From contig NZ_BSNM01000015.1 in NCBI RefSeq assembly GCF_030159995.1, positions 248,001 to 312,000 on the forward strand: a DNA stretch of 64,000 nucleotides, written 5' to 3'. The number at the start of each line of letters is the position of its first letter. Position 1 is the stretch's first letter. Shown here one piece after another: positions 8,468-15,477 of this stretch. The position numbers were made by a program, and so were the translations under genes. This DNA is from Litoribrevibacter albus (GTDB lineage Bacteria > Pseudomonadota > Gammaproteobacteria > Pseudomonadales > Litoribrevibacteraceae). Below the pieces are notes generated by a model. That model made no database searches. It was not told where the DNA came from and saw only the letters and a program-made list of their open reading frames with translations.

Positions 8468-9178
8468 TTATTCGAATTTCTGCTTTCGGGCGTCTCGTTG
8501 TAGCTCGTTTACAAACCGTTCCATCGTACGGTGTCCCAAACCAAACAGTTCTTTTAGTTCAATGCCAAGAAGATAGCTGCCGTCTTTCTCGTCTTGCGCT
8601 ACAAACCTTAATTCCGCTTGTCCTTCTACCTGAACGCTTTTTGAAATTTTCAGCATAAACATCGGCAAAATTTCTCCTTGAACAAAAGGAGGTTCCGGCA
8701 TTTGTTTGAGTCTTACACGACAACCTGTGGCTGACACATCTAATACCCTGGCATGGCTGGTGGATTGATGTTCATCGCCTCGAATTTCGGCGTACACTTC
8801 ACTGTCTTCGGGAAGATCGACGCGAAAAGCGTGGCGTCTTTGAAGGTACAGAATTTCTTCCGGAAAGGTTAACTTGTAGAACGTACCGTCTTCGGATTTT
8901 CCAGCCCCTACAATCTGAGCGCCTTTGATGATGATCTCGACGCCATTAAGCTTGGTAATAATATCGAAGCTTTCTTTTGATGCGGCTAGCTTATGCCCAC
9001 TGGGTGGCTTGAGTTCATCGATGAAGAAACAGCGATTTTTAATGTCTGCCTTGATGACTTGGGTAAGATAATCCTGATCATGAGAATGAAATGATAGGGT
9101 GGTAGGGTAGCGGTTGTCCTGGATGGTACGAAGTACCGAGTAATGCTCTTCAGGTGTTTTAAGAATTCTATAGGTCAT
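8468..9178 (-). CDS. YcgR-like PilZ-domain flagellar brake protein
   Basis: The 236-residue protein has an N-terminal YcgR-type domain (about residues 1-105) and a C-terminal PilZ domain (about 110-230). The PilZ cyclic-di-GMP motifs are visible: Q-R-R-H-A-F-R-V near residue 112 (R-x3-R) and D-V-S-A-T-G near 148 (D/N-x-S-x2-G). Family members bind cyclic di-GMP and slow or bias the flagellar motor at the inner face of the membrane. The gene follows flgN on the same strand after a 127-bp gap holding a strong inverted repeat. The position next to flgM and flgN supports the flagellar role. It is convergent with the arsS cluster. Confidence 0.88.
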   Translation of the reverse strand: MTYRILKTPEEHYSVLRTIQDNRYPTTLSFHSHDQDYLTQVIKADIKNRCFFIDELKPPSGHKLAASKESFDIITKLNGVEIIIKGAQIVGAGKSEDGTFYKLTFPEEILYLQRRHAFRVDLPEDSEVYAEIRGDEHQSTSHARVLDVSATGCRVRLKQMPEPPFVQGEILPMFMLKISKSVQVEGQAELRFVAQDEKDGSYLLGIELKELFGLGHRTMERFVNELQRDARKQKFE

Positions 9179-9202
9179 TCAGTACTACCCATTACTTCCT
9201 GT

Positions 9203-9238
9203 GCTAATTAATTTATCCAAGTGAATAAATTAATTAGC
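9203..9238. repeat. 14-bp perfect inverted repeat between flgN and ycgR
   Basis: GCTAATTAATTTAT and its exact reverse complement flank an 8-base loop (CCAAGTGA). The hairpin is AT-rich and lacks a clear T-run. It sits 24 bp before the ycgR-like start on the minus strand, so it may limit read-through from flgMN or act as a regulator site. Confidence 0.6.
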
Positions 9239-9305
9239 TCTTGGTAAAAGGTCAAATGTTGTGATCACATTCTGTCTGTAGGCTGTTGGCCCGGATCACT
9301 TACAT

Positions 9306-9791
9306 TTACGCTTCACCGATTAAATTCCCTGTAATAACAGCTGCTGTACTGCCTAAAGGATTGTATAAATTTGGCTTTTCAGACTTGCCTTGAATGATTT
9401 TTAGGATGTGCTGCATGGAATGACGAATTCTCGACGCAACCTTGCTGTTGATCTCATTGGCGTCCTGACAAGCTTGTAATTCAGCTTTCAGTTCTGACCA
9501 TGCTTGATCGAGGCGGTTTCGCGGGGCTCCTTCAAACAGCGTGTATATGCCGGTTTCGTCATTATCCAAGCCTAACGAAGCGAGAACTTCTGATCTCTGA
9601 TTCGCACGCATGGTGAGCACATCCGTCAGTTCAGCTTTTTTAACACTGATTTGCTTGATGGTTTCTATGTCTCGATTCTCAAGCGCAGAGCGTTCATCAG
9701 AAAGCAGGGTTTTCATTTCTGATAACGTGATTAGATCATCATCAATTCCGTGTAGAATGATGTCACGTGCTTTCTCAATATTCTCAGACAT
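9306..9791 (-). CDS. flgN: FlgN, flagellar chaperone for hook-filament junction proteins
   Basis: The 161-residue, helix-rich, charged protein (N-terminus about residues 3-120 predicted coiled-coil) has family-typical spacing such as L-L-S-D-E-R-S-A-L-E-N-R-D near residue 28. It ends in a loosely folded tail with Y-N-P-L-G. FlgN keeps FlgK and FlgL export-competent in the cytosol. It lies 73 bp downstream of flgM on the same strand, the standard flgMN order. It is probably cotranscribed from the sigma-28 site at 10211-10237. Confidence 0.88.
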   Translation of the reverse strand: MSENIEKARDIILHGIDDDLITLSEMKTLLSDERSALENRDIETIKQISVKKAELTDVLTMRANQRSEVLASLGLDNDETGIYTLFEGAPRNRLDQAWSELKAELQACQDANEINSKVASRIRHSMQHILKIIQGKSEKPNLYNPLGSTAAVITGNLIGEA

Positions 9792-9864
9792 TAATTCGAT
9801 CCTTTCATGGATGAGTCTGATTGCTCTGTGTGAACGAGGTGCATATCAGTGAATACGCTGACCG

Positions 9865-10164
9865 TTAACCCAGAAGGTCATCAAACTCGATAATGTTGTT
9901 CGCTAATGCTTCGTCGTCGATGACAAATTTGCCTTCGGCGATATCGGCTTTAATGCGTTCTACTTTTTCCACATCAAAATCTGGTTCTGCTTTGATGGAT
10001 GCTTCCAGATCTTTCAGTGCTTTACTTTCTGAACTGATGAATACAGTTTCACCACTTTCAGGTTGAGCTTTCTCAGTAGAAACCTTGCTTTTGCCAGATG
10101 TAGACCCATCGGCTTGCTTAGCCTTATGGCTACTGCTATTAATATTAAGGTTGTTGATTTCCAT
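9865..10164 (-). CDS. flgM: FlgM, anti-sigma-28 factor
   Basis: The 99-residue protein has a low-complexity, unfolded N-terminal half (Asn, Ser, Lys and Glu rich) and a C-terminal sigma-binding region. That region includes V-E-K-V-E-R-I-K-A-D-I-A-E-G near 66-79 followed by A-N-N-I-I-E-F, as in other FlgM proteins. FlgM binds FliA until the hook is complete and is then exported. A near-consensus sigma-28 promoter lies about 50-70 bp upstream, giving the usual feedback loop. It is followed by flgN. Confidence 0.9.
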   Translation of the reverse strand: MEINNLNINSSSHKAKQADGSTSGKSKVSTEKAQPESGETVFISSESKALKDLEASIKAEPDFDVEKVERIKADIAEGKFVIDDEALANNIIEFDDLLG

Positions 10165-10210
10165 AGTGTTCTCCAGCCTTTCCGCGAAATTGAATTACCT
10201 TCACTCGGTT

Positions 10211-10237
10211 ATATCGGCAGCTCTACTGTTAACTTTA
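10211..10237 (-). promoter_or_regulatory. Sigma-28 (FliA) promoter of flgMN
   Basis: Read on the minus strand: TAAAGTTA, an 11-bp spacer, then GCCGATAT. The consensus is TAAAGTTT-N11-GCCGATAA, so it differs at one base in each box. It lies upstream of the flgM start at 10164. Confidence 0.85.
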
Positions 10238-10283
10238 GTGTTAAAGTCAGTTTTTTCTAAGGTTTACCACGATAATTTGGGCA

Positions 10284-11078
10284 TCAGTATAACATCACAA
10301 CAACCGTGTCTTTACTCTTAACTTTTGCAATGATTTCTCTGTCTGATTTGATGTTTCTAACTCGTATGTTTTCACCCAGCCGACCGTGACTTAATGCCTC
10401 GCCTGCGGTACTGACTGTCATCGCTTTTCCGACCGCCTGAATTATGACACCGTCACCCCGTTCGATAAGCTTGGGTTGCTCAAACTGTTGAGCTTTTAGG
10501 ATCTGACCTTGCCGTATTGGACGTTTAGCGGACAGACCCAGAATGGAACTTGCATCTGTCAGGCTGTTGCCTGTGATTTTGGAGCGATCCATGCGCGTGA
10601 TCTGTAAGTGTTCCTGAGTAATGATTTCATCTTTCGAAATAGGAGAGGCGGCGGTTAATACTTGCCCATAGGCTTTAACCGTGACACTGCTGTAAAAGCT
10701 CCAGTTGGGTGTGGCGCAACTCACCTTAATGGTGTTGCGGCCATAAAAGCTGGTTTTTGACCCTTCTTTGTAGAAATCTAGAGGCGCTTTACAGTTCGGT
10801 AATTTCAAGCGTTGGCTGATTTTTTGTGGGTAAAAGTCGAGATCTGTGGTGTTAATGCCTGCTGTTGTCATCTCGTTAGTAATGAAGTTCACCATTAACT
10901 CCGGGATAACCTGAACGTCTTGTGTCTGATAGCCCACTGTGCCGGCGGCTAATGTCGATGTCGAGAGAGAAAGTAAGACCATCGCACACGATGCGCCTGT
11001 AATTTGCTTTGCCTTTTCCAGGAATCGGCTAGACTTTATTACAAGTAGTTTGTGAAGCATAGTTATACCAAGTGTCAT
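10284..11078 (-). CDS. flgA: FlgA, flagellar basal-body P-ring assembly chaperone
   Basis: The product is 264 residues, with a signal peptide whose core is A-M-V-L-L-S-L-S-T-S-T-L-A-A. The mature SAF-type region follows, with V-T-V-K-A-Y-G-Q-V-L, and the conserved C-terminal segment R-I-T-Q or R-P-I-R-Q-G-Q near 190 and G-D-G-V-I-I-Q-A-V-G-K-A-M near 209. FlgA acts in the periplasm and helps FlgI assemble. Starts at 11078 and 11060 are both possible; the second gives a more compact signal peptide. Divergent from cheV and preceded by a sigma-54 site. Confidence 0.9.
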   Translation of the reverse strand: MTLGITMLHKLLVIKSSRFLEKAKQITGASCAMVLLSLSTSTLAAGTVGYQTQDVQVIPELMVNFITNEMTTAGINTTDLDFYPQKISQRLKLPNCKAPLDFYKEGSKTSFYGRNTIKVSCATPNWSFYSSVTVKAYGQVLTAASPISKDEIITQEHLQITRMDRSKITGNSLTDASSILGLSAKRPIRQGQILKAQQFEQPKLIERGDGVIIQAVGKAMTVSTAGEALSHGRLGENIRVRNIKSDREIIAKVKSKDTVVVMLY

Positions 11079-11112
11079 CTTTTTGCCGCTTTGTTTTTGT
11101 TATGTTTAACCA

Positions 11113-11128
11113 AGCAAGCCTTATGCCA
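11113..11128 (-). promoter_or_regulatory. Sigma-54 promoter of flgA
   Basis: The minus strand reads TGGCATAAGGCTTGCT, close to TGGCACGN4TTGCW, with the invariant GG and GC ten bases apart. A start about 12 bp downstream would leave a 5' leader of roughly 25 bases to the flgA ATG at 11078. FleQ-type activation is the likely control. Confidence 0.8.
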
Positions 11129-11338
11129 CGGTTGAGGTGTGAATCTTATAAAATGAGGGGCATCTTTACCGGGTAAGTACAAAAAACTCGATGTTAAATG
11201 TTTCTTTTGTACATTAAATTTCAAGAATCGAACCAGACTGCCGATAGCGATGAATGAACATAATCGTTTAGTTTCATAGCTTTTGGGGTATGCTTACTAT
11301 GATTAAGCCGTTCGATTCTTATTGGGAGAATTAAATTA

Positions 11339-12292
11339 ATGGCCGGTGTATTAGACACAGTAAATTCCAGAACTCAGATGGTTGGTCAGAACCGTCTGGA
11401 ATTGCTGTTATTTAAATTGGGTACATCCCAGGTTTATGGCATTAATGTATTCAAGGTTAAGGAAGTGCTTCAGTGCCCTAAGTTAACAATGATGCCGAAG
11501 TTAAACCCTGTTGTCAGAGGAGTTGCTCATATTCGCGGTGGGACGATTCCTATTCTCGATTTGAGTATGGCAACTGGCGCAGCTCCCTTGCCAAATGTCG
11601 AAAACAGTTTTGTTATTATTTCGGAATATAACCGTACGGTTCAGGGATTCCTGGTGAGCTCTGTTGAGCGCATCGTGAACACTAACTGGGAATCGATTCA
11701 TCCGCCTCCATCAGGTACGGGTAAAGAAAGCTATCTGACGGCGGTTACCGAGTTGGATGGTAAATTGGTCGAAATCATTGATGTGGAGAAAGTAATTGCT
11801 GAGGTGGTACCTTCTGGTGATGCTATCAGTGATGAAATTCTTGAAGAGATTCCTCAGGAAGACGATGAAGATCTAGGCCACATTCTGATTGTGGACGATT
11901 CCTCCGTTGCTCGTAAGCAGGTTCAAAAATGTATGGAGTCCGTAGGTTTAGAGACGACATTATTTAAGAACGGGGCTGAAGCCCTTGAGCACTTGAAAGC
12001 TCTGGTTGAGCAAGGGATCAATCCGGCAGATAAGTACATCATGATGATTTCGGATATTGAAATGCCCGAAATGGATGGTTACACCTTAACGTCAGCGGTG
12101 AAAGCTGACCCTAATATGAGTGAGTTGCACATTATGTTGCACACATCGCTCAGTGGGGTGTTCAATCATGCGATGGTTGAAAAAGTCGGCGCAGACGACT
12201 TTATGGCGAAGTTCAGTCCTGATAGCTTGGCCTCTAAAGCCGTTAATGTGCTTAAAGGTGATTACAATCCTGTGTATAAAGGGGGAGAGTAG
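11339..12292 (+). CDS. cheV: CheV, CheW-receiver chemotaxis coupling protein
   Basis: The 317-residue protein has a CheW-like domain at about residues 20-165 (L-L-F-K-L-G-T-S-Q-V-Y-G-I-N-V-F-K-V-K-E-V) and a response-regulator receiver domain at about 180-310. The receiver has paired acids in L-I-V-D-D-S-S-V, a phosphoacceptor region M-M-I-S-D-I-E-M-P-E-M-D-G, and H-T-S-L-S-G. It couples chemoreceptors to CheA, with phosphorylation-dependent adaptation. GGGAGAA precedes the ATG. It is followed 33 bp later by cheR, the arrangement seen beside flg operons in Pseudomonas and Vibrio. Confidence 0.95.
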   Translation: MAGVLDTVNSRTQMVGQNRLELLLFKLGTSQVYGINVFKVKEVLQCPKLTMMPKLNPVVRGVAHIRGGTIPILDLSMATGAAPLPNVENSFVIISEYNRTVQGFLVSSVERIVNTNWESIHPPPSGTGKESYLTAVTELDGKLVEIIDVEKVIAEVVPSGDAISDEILEEIPQEDDEDLGHILIVDDSSVARKQVQKCMESVGLETTLFKNGAEALEHLKALVEQGINPADKYIMMISDIEMPEMDGYTLTSAVKADPNMSELHIMLHTSLSGVFNHAMVEKVGADDFMAKFSPDSLASKAVNVLKGDYNPVYKGGE

Positions 12293-12325
12293 ACTCTCCC
12301 TTTTTCTTTGTTTCTGAGGTAGTGG

Positions 12326-13162
12326 ATGTCAATATCTGGCTCAATACGTTTTGAAAAGAACGACTTTGATCAGTTCAGGCAGTTTCTTGAAAATGAGTCC
12401 GGCATTGTGCTGGGTGACAATAAACAATACTTGGTTGCTAGCCGTCTAAGAAAGATCATGCAAGAAGCTGATTTGCATGATTTAAAAGATTTACTTTCTA
12501 AGGTTAAGTTTAACGGTCGACTTAAAGAGCGTGTCATTGATGCAATGACAACGAATGAGACCTTATGGTTTAGAGATAAGCATCCCTATCGTATTTTGAA
12601 AGAAATCATTTTTCCTGAGTTTGTTTCTCAAAAGAAAAGTAGCCTTCGCATTTGGTCGGCGGCGTGCTCTTCAGGGCAGGAACCTTACTCCATGAGTATG
12701 ATGGTGGATGAGTACAATCGTACCAATCCGGGGAAGCGGGTGAATCAAGCTCAAATCCTCGCGACGGATTTGTCTTCTGAGATTCTGGAGCAGGCGAAAC
12801 GTGGCAGTTATGAAAAATTGGCTCTTGCTCGTGGCTTAGATGCGGATCTTCAAAAGCGGTATTTCACCGAAAACCCGGATGCTTCCTGGACAGTTAATCG
12901 GGATATCAAATCCCGGGTCGATTTTCGTTCGCTTAACTTGTTAAGTTCGTATGCCAGTCTGGGTAAGTTCGATATTATTTTCTGCCGGAATGTGTTGATT
13001 TATTTCTCGGCAGAACAAAAGCAGGATATTTTAACTCGTCTGGGACGCCAGCTTAATCCTAATGGGTATTTGGTGATTGGGGCGACAGAATCTCTGACCG
13101 GGTTGAATCACATCTATGAGATGATCCAGTGCCGCCCTGGTCTGATCTATAAGTTAAAGTAG
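12326..13162 (+). CDS. cheR: CheR, chemoreceptor glutamate methyltransferase
   Basis: The 278-residue protein has the N-terminal helical CheR domain (about 10-65) and the SAM-dependent methyltransferase domain (about 75-275). Visible motifs include M-T-T-N-E-T-L-W-F-R-D near 85, R-I-W-S-A-A-C-S-S-G-Q-E-P-Y near 110, A-T-D-L-S-S-E near 148 and I-I-F-C-R-N-V-L-I-Y-F near 218. It methylates receptor glutamates in adaptation. It is cotranscribed with cheV. A hairpin follows 25 bp after its stop, and then the 7-bp repeat array. Confidence 0.95.
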   Translation: MSISGSIRFEKNDFDQFRQFLENESGIVLGDNKQYLVASRLRKIMQEADLHDLKDLLSKVKFNGRLKERVIDAMTTNETLWFRDKHPYRILKEIIFPEFVSQKKSSLRIWSAACSSGQEPYSMSMMVDEYNRTNPGKRVNQAQILATDLSSEILEQAKRGSYEKLALARGLDADLQKRYFTENPDASWTVNRDIKSRVDFRSLNLLSSYASLGKFDIIFCRNVLIYFSAEQKQDILTRLGRQLNPNGYLVIGATESLTGLNHIYEMIQCRPGLIYKLK

Positions 13163-13187
13163 CTGTATTAATTAATGTAAATAGAGG

Positions 13188-13210
13188 GTTGCGTAGAGTT
13201 TCTACGCAAC
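13188..13210 (+). terminator. Hairpin after cheR
   Basis: A perfect 10-bp stem GTTGCGTAGA / TCTACGCAAC has a 3-base loop (GTT). It is followed by TAACTTTATC, a weak T-rich tail, so termination may be partial. It lies directly before the 7-bp repeat array. Confidence 0.6.
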
Positions 13211-13218
13211 TAACTTTA

Positions 13219-13568
13219 TCCTGCTTCCTGCTTCCTGCTTCCTGCTTCCTGCTTCCTGCTTCCTGCTTCCTGCTTCCTGCTTCCTGCTTCCTGCTTCCTG
13301 CTTCCTGCTTCCTGCTTCCTGCTTCCTGCTTCCTGCTTCCTGCTTCCTGCTTCCTGCTTCCTGCTTCCTGCTTCCTGCTTCCTGCTTCCTGCTTCCTGCT
13401 TCCTGCTTCCTGCTTCCTGCTTCCTGCTTCCTGCTTCCTGCTTCCTGCTTCCTGCTTCCTGCTTCCTGCTTCCTGCTTCCTGCTTCCTGCTTCCTGCTTC
13501 CTGCTTCCTGCTTCCTGCTTCCTGCTTCCTGCTTCCTGCTTCCTGCTTTCTGCTTTCTGCTTCCTGCT
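13219..13568. repeat. Heptanucleotide tandem array, 50 x TCCTGCT
   Basis: The phase holds exactly for 350 bp. Units 1-47 are perfect TCCTGCT, units 48 and 49 are TTCTGCT, and unit 50 is perfect. Because 7 is not a multiple of 3, every frame on both strands stays open and encodes the same rotating heptapeptide (S-C-F-L-L-P-A or K-Q-E-A-G-S-R). Long frames across it are therefore artefacts. The array fills the space between the cheR hairpin and the flgB promoter, ending about 94 bp before the -24 element. Confidence 0.97.
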
Positions 13569-13661
13569 TTTTATAAATCTCATATTGCCGCCTTGCCTCT
13601 TTTGCCGTCCTAAAATTGCTGAAAAATAATTAAGTTATTGAAAATAAAGGATTTATATTTT

Positions 13662-13677
13662 TGGCACGGTAATTGTT
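13662..13677 (+). promoter_or_regulatory. Sigma-54 promoter of the flgB operon
   Basis: TGGCACGGTAATTGTT matches the -24 element exactly (TGGCACG) and the -12 element except for T in place of the C of TTGC. It lies 44 bp before the flgB start. Control by FleQ or a downstream NtrC-type regulator is expected from related species. Confidence 0.75.
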
Positions 13678-13720
13678 TGTTAAATGGAAAGTTTAAGAAT
13701 TGCAGTTTGAGGGCGGCAGC

Positions 13721-14116
13721 ATGGCAATATCATTCGACAATGCATTGGGGATTCATCCTTCGGCACTTGGGGTTCGTGTTCAACGAGCTGAAATCATTGC
13801 TAATAACTTGGCAAATGCAGACACGCCGGGGTTTAAATCAAGAGACATTGATTTTCGAGCCATCCTGAATGCAGAGAGCGATAAGCTGTCATCAGTGAAA
13901 CTGGATAAAACGGACGACCAGCACATCGATGGCTTATTGAGCCCGGATGAAGGGTTGAAGTTCCGTAATCCGCATCAACCGGCAATCGACGGCAATACCG
14001 TTGAGACTCAGGTTGAGCACACTGAGTACATGCAAAATGCCATGCGTTACCAAGCAACCTTCCAATTCTTAAACAGCAAATTCAAAGGCCTGTCGGGCGC
14101 GATTAAAGGCGAGTAA
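13721..14116 (+). CDS. flgB: FlgB, proximal rod protein
   Basis: The product is 131 residues from the ATG at 13721, which follows GAGGGCGG; an ATG-less extension to 13700 is not needed. It starts MAISFDNALGIHPSALGVR and carries the rod signature A-N-N-L-A-N-A-D-T-P-G-F-K-S-R-D near residue 27. FlgB is the most proximal part of the rod in the periplasm. First gene of the flgB-J run; flgC follows 10 bp later. Confidence 0.96.
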   Translation: MAISFDNALGIHPSALGVRVQRAEIIANNLANADTPGFKSRDIDFRAILNAESDKLSSVKLDKTDDQHIDGLLSPDEGLKFRNPHQPAIDGNTVETQVEHTEYMQNAMRYQATFQFLNSKFKGLSGAIKGE

Positions 14117-14126
14117 GGAGTAGCGT

Positions 14127-14567
14127 ATGTCATTAGGAAACGTATTTGATATTGCCGGAACAGGCATGATGGCTCAGAGCTTACGCCTGAATACTACCGC
14201 CAGTAATATCGCAAACGCTGAGGCTGTTAGCAGCAGTATTGATGAGACCTATCGTGCCCGTCATGTGGTGTTCTCTCAACTCCACAAACAAGAGATGGGG
14301 TATGCCAGTGACAATGTTAACGTCAATGAAGACATTGGTAATGGTGTGTCGGTATTGGGTGTCGTGGAAAGTGATGCTCCGCTCGAAGCTCGTTACAACC
14401 CGGACCATCCAATGGCTGATGACAAAGGCTACGTTTACTACCCCAATGTGAATGTGGTTGAAGAAATGGCCAACATGATTTCTGCGTCGCGCTCCTACCA
14501 GACCAACGTAGACATCATGAATACGGCTAAAACTATGATGCAACAAGTTCTGACTTTGGGTCAGTAA
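14127..14567 (+). CDS. flgC: FlgC, proximal rod protein
   Basis: This 146-residue protein begins MSLGNVFDIAGTGM and has the N-terminal rod motif N-T-T-A-S-N-I-A-N-A-E near residue 23. It has the typical C-terminal helix with E-E-M-A-N-M-I-S-A-S-R-S-Y-Q-T-N near 110. AAGGAG lies 8 bp before the ATG. Together with FlgB and FlgF it builds the proximal rod. Length is normal for the family. Confidence 0.96.
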   Translation: MSLGNVFDIAGTGMMAQSLRLNTTASNIANAEAVSSSIDETYRARHVVFSQLHKQEMGYASDNVNVNEDIGNGVSVLGVVESDAPLEARYNPDHPMADDKGYVYYPNVNVVEEMANMISASRSYQTNVDIMNTAKTMMQQVLTLGQ

Positions 14568-14631
14568 GTTAAACCGCCTGGAGCCTGTAACTATAGACAT
14601 CAGGGCTCAGAGTAACAAAAGGTGAATCACA

Positions 14632-15309
14632 ATGAATGATATTAATTCTTCAACCCAAACCGATGCGTTATCGGCGTACAGAACGCAAAACACGAATAGT
14701 ACCTCGTCCAAAAATGATTTGGGTCAGGATGCCTTTCTGGAGTTGTTGGTTGCTCAGTTAAACAACCAGAACCCATTGGACCCACAGGATAACGGCGATT
14801 TTATTGCTGAGTTGGCTCAGTTCAGCTCGGTGGAAGGGATCGATAATCTGAACTCAAGTGTGGATTCTTTATTGAGTGATTATAAATCCAGCCAAGCGCT
14901 TCAGGCTTCTGCTTTGGTAGGGCGCCAGGTGGTTGTGCCGAACAATGAAGTGTACTGGTCTGGTGAGGGTACGATTCCAGCAACCGTTGATGTTTCTGAT
15001 GGTGCGACCAATGTGATGTTCAGTATTACTGATGATGCAGGGCAGTTGGTGGCTCAGATCCCAATGACTGGTGCGTTGCCTGGTGAAAACTCAGTGCTAT
15101 GGGATGGTAAAGACGCTGAAGGAAATACTTTGCCGGCCGGCAAATACAAGTTTACGGCGACCGGTGTGGTGAATGAGAAGTCTGAAAGTTTTGTGGTGTA
15201 TGGCTCGGCCCGAGTTAATAGCGTCACATTAGATGATGGAAACACATTACTGAATGTAGCGGGTATTGGCCAGATTCCGTTGTCTCAAGTGAGAGAGATT
15301 TCTGAATAA
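14632..15309 (+). CDS. flgD: FlgD, hook assembly scaffold (hook cap)
   Basis: The 225-residue protein has the conserved N-terminal FlgD segment L-G-Q-D-A-F-L-E-L-L-V-A-Q-L-N-N-Q-N-P-L near residues 30-50. A FlgD Ig-like/tudor-like C-terminal domain follows, with S-V-L-W-D-G-K-D-A-E-G-N near 155. The cap directs FlgE polymerisation and is discarded. It is followed by a 168-bp gap with an imperfect 16-bp tandem repeat before flgE. Confidence 0.95.
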   Translation: MNDINSSTQTDALSAYRTQNTNSTSSKNDLGQDAFLELLVAQLNNQNPLDPQDNGDFIAELAQFSSVEGIDNLNSSVDSLLSDYKSSQALQASALVGRQVVVPNNEVYWSGEGTIPATVDVSDGATNVMFSITDDAGQLVAQIPMTGALPGENSVLWDGKDAEGNTLPAGKYKFTATGVVNEKSESFVVYGSARVNSVTLDDGNTLLNVAGIGQIPLSQVREISE

Positions 15310-15340
15310 CAGTTTGTGGTGATGTTTTTCACCAGAGCAG

Positions 15341-15404
15341 AGTAGTGCCAAGACAGAATAGTACCAGAACTGAGTAGTACCAAAACAGGGTATTGCCTGG
15401 GCTG
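15341..15404. repeat. Imperfect 16-bp tandem repeat between flgD and flgE
   Basis: Four consecutive 16-base units are seen: AGTAGTGCCAAGACAG, AATAGTACCAGAACTG, AGTAGTACCAAAACAG and GGTATTGCCTGGGCTG. They share the pattern RRTAKTRCC. The repeat lies in the flgD-flgE gap, 73 bp before the flgE start. Function unknown. Confidence 0.7.
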
Positions 15405-15477
15405 GGTGTAGAGAAAGAGTAACGGATTTTATGGCTTGTCGGTGCGTCCGATGAGTGAAGCTAGAGAGGATAACGAT

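Noticed and set aside
11240-11247. GCCGATAG before cheV as a sigma-28 promoter
   Set aside because: There is no TAAAG-type box 11 bp upstream; the nearest T/A-rich match is at 17 bp.
13219-13568. CRISPR array
   Set aside because: The units are 7 bp with no spacers and no cas genes are nearby.
13059-13629. Long open frames on both strands across the 7-bp array, encoding repeated K-Q-E-A-G-S-R or S-C-F-L-L-P-A
   Set aside because: A 7-bp unit without stop codons leaves all frames open. There is no suitable start context, and the frames run into cheR or the flgB promoter region.
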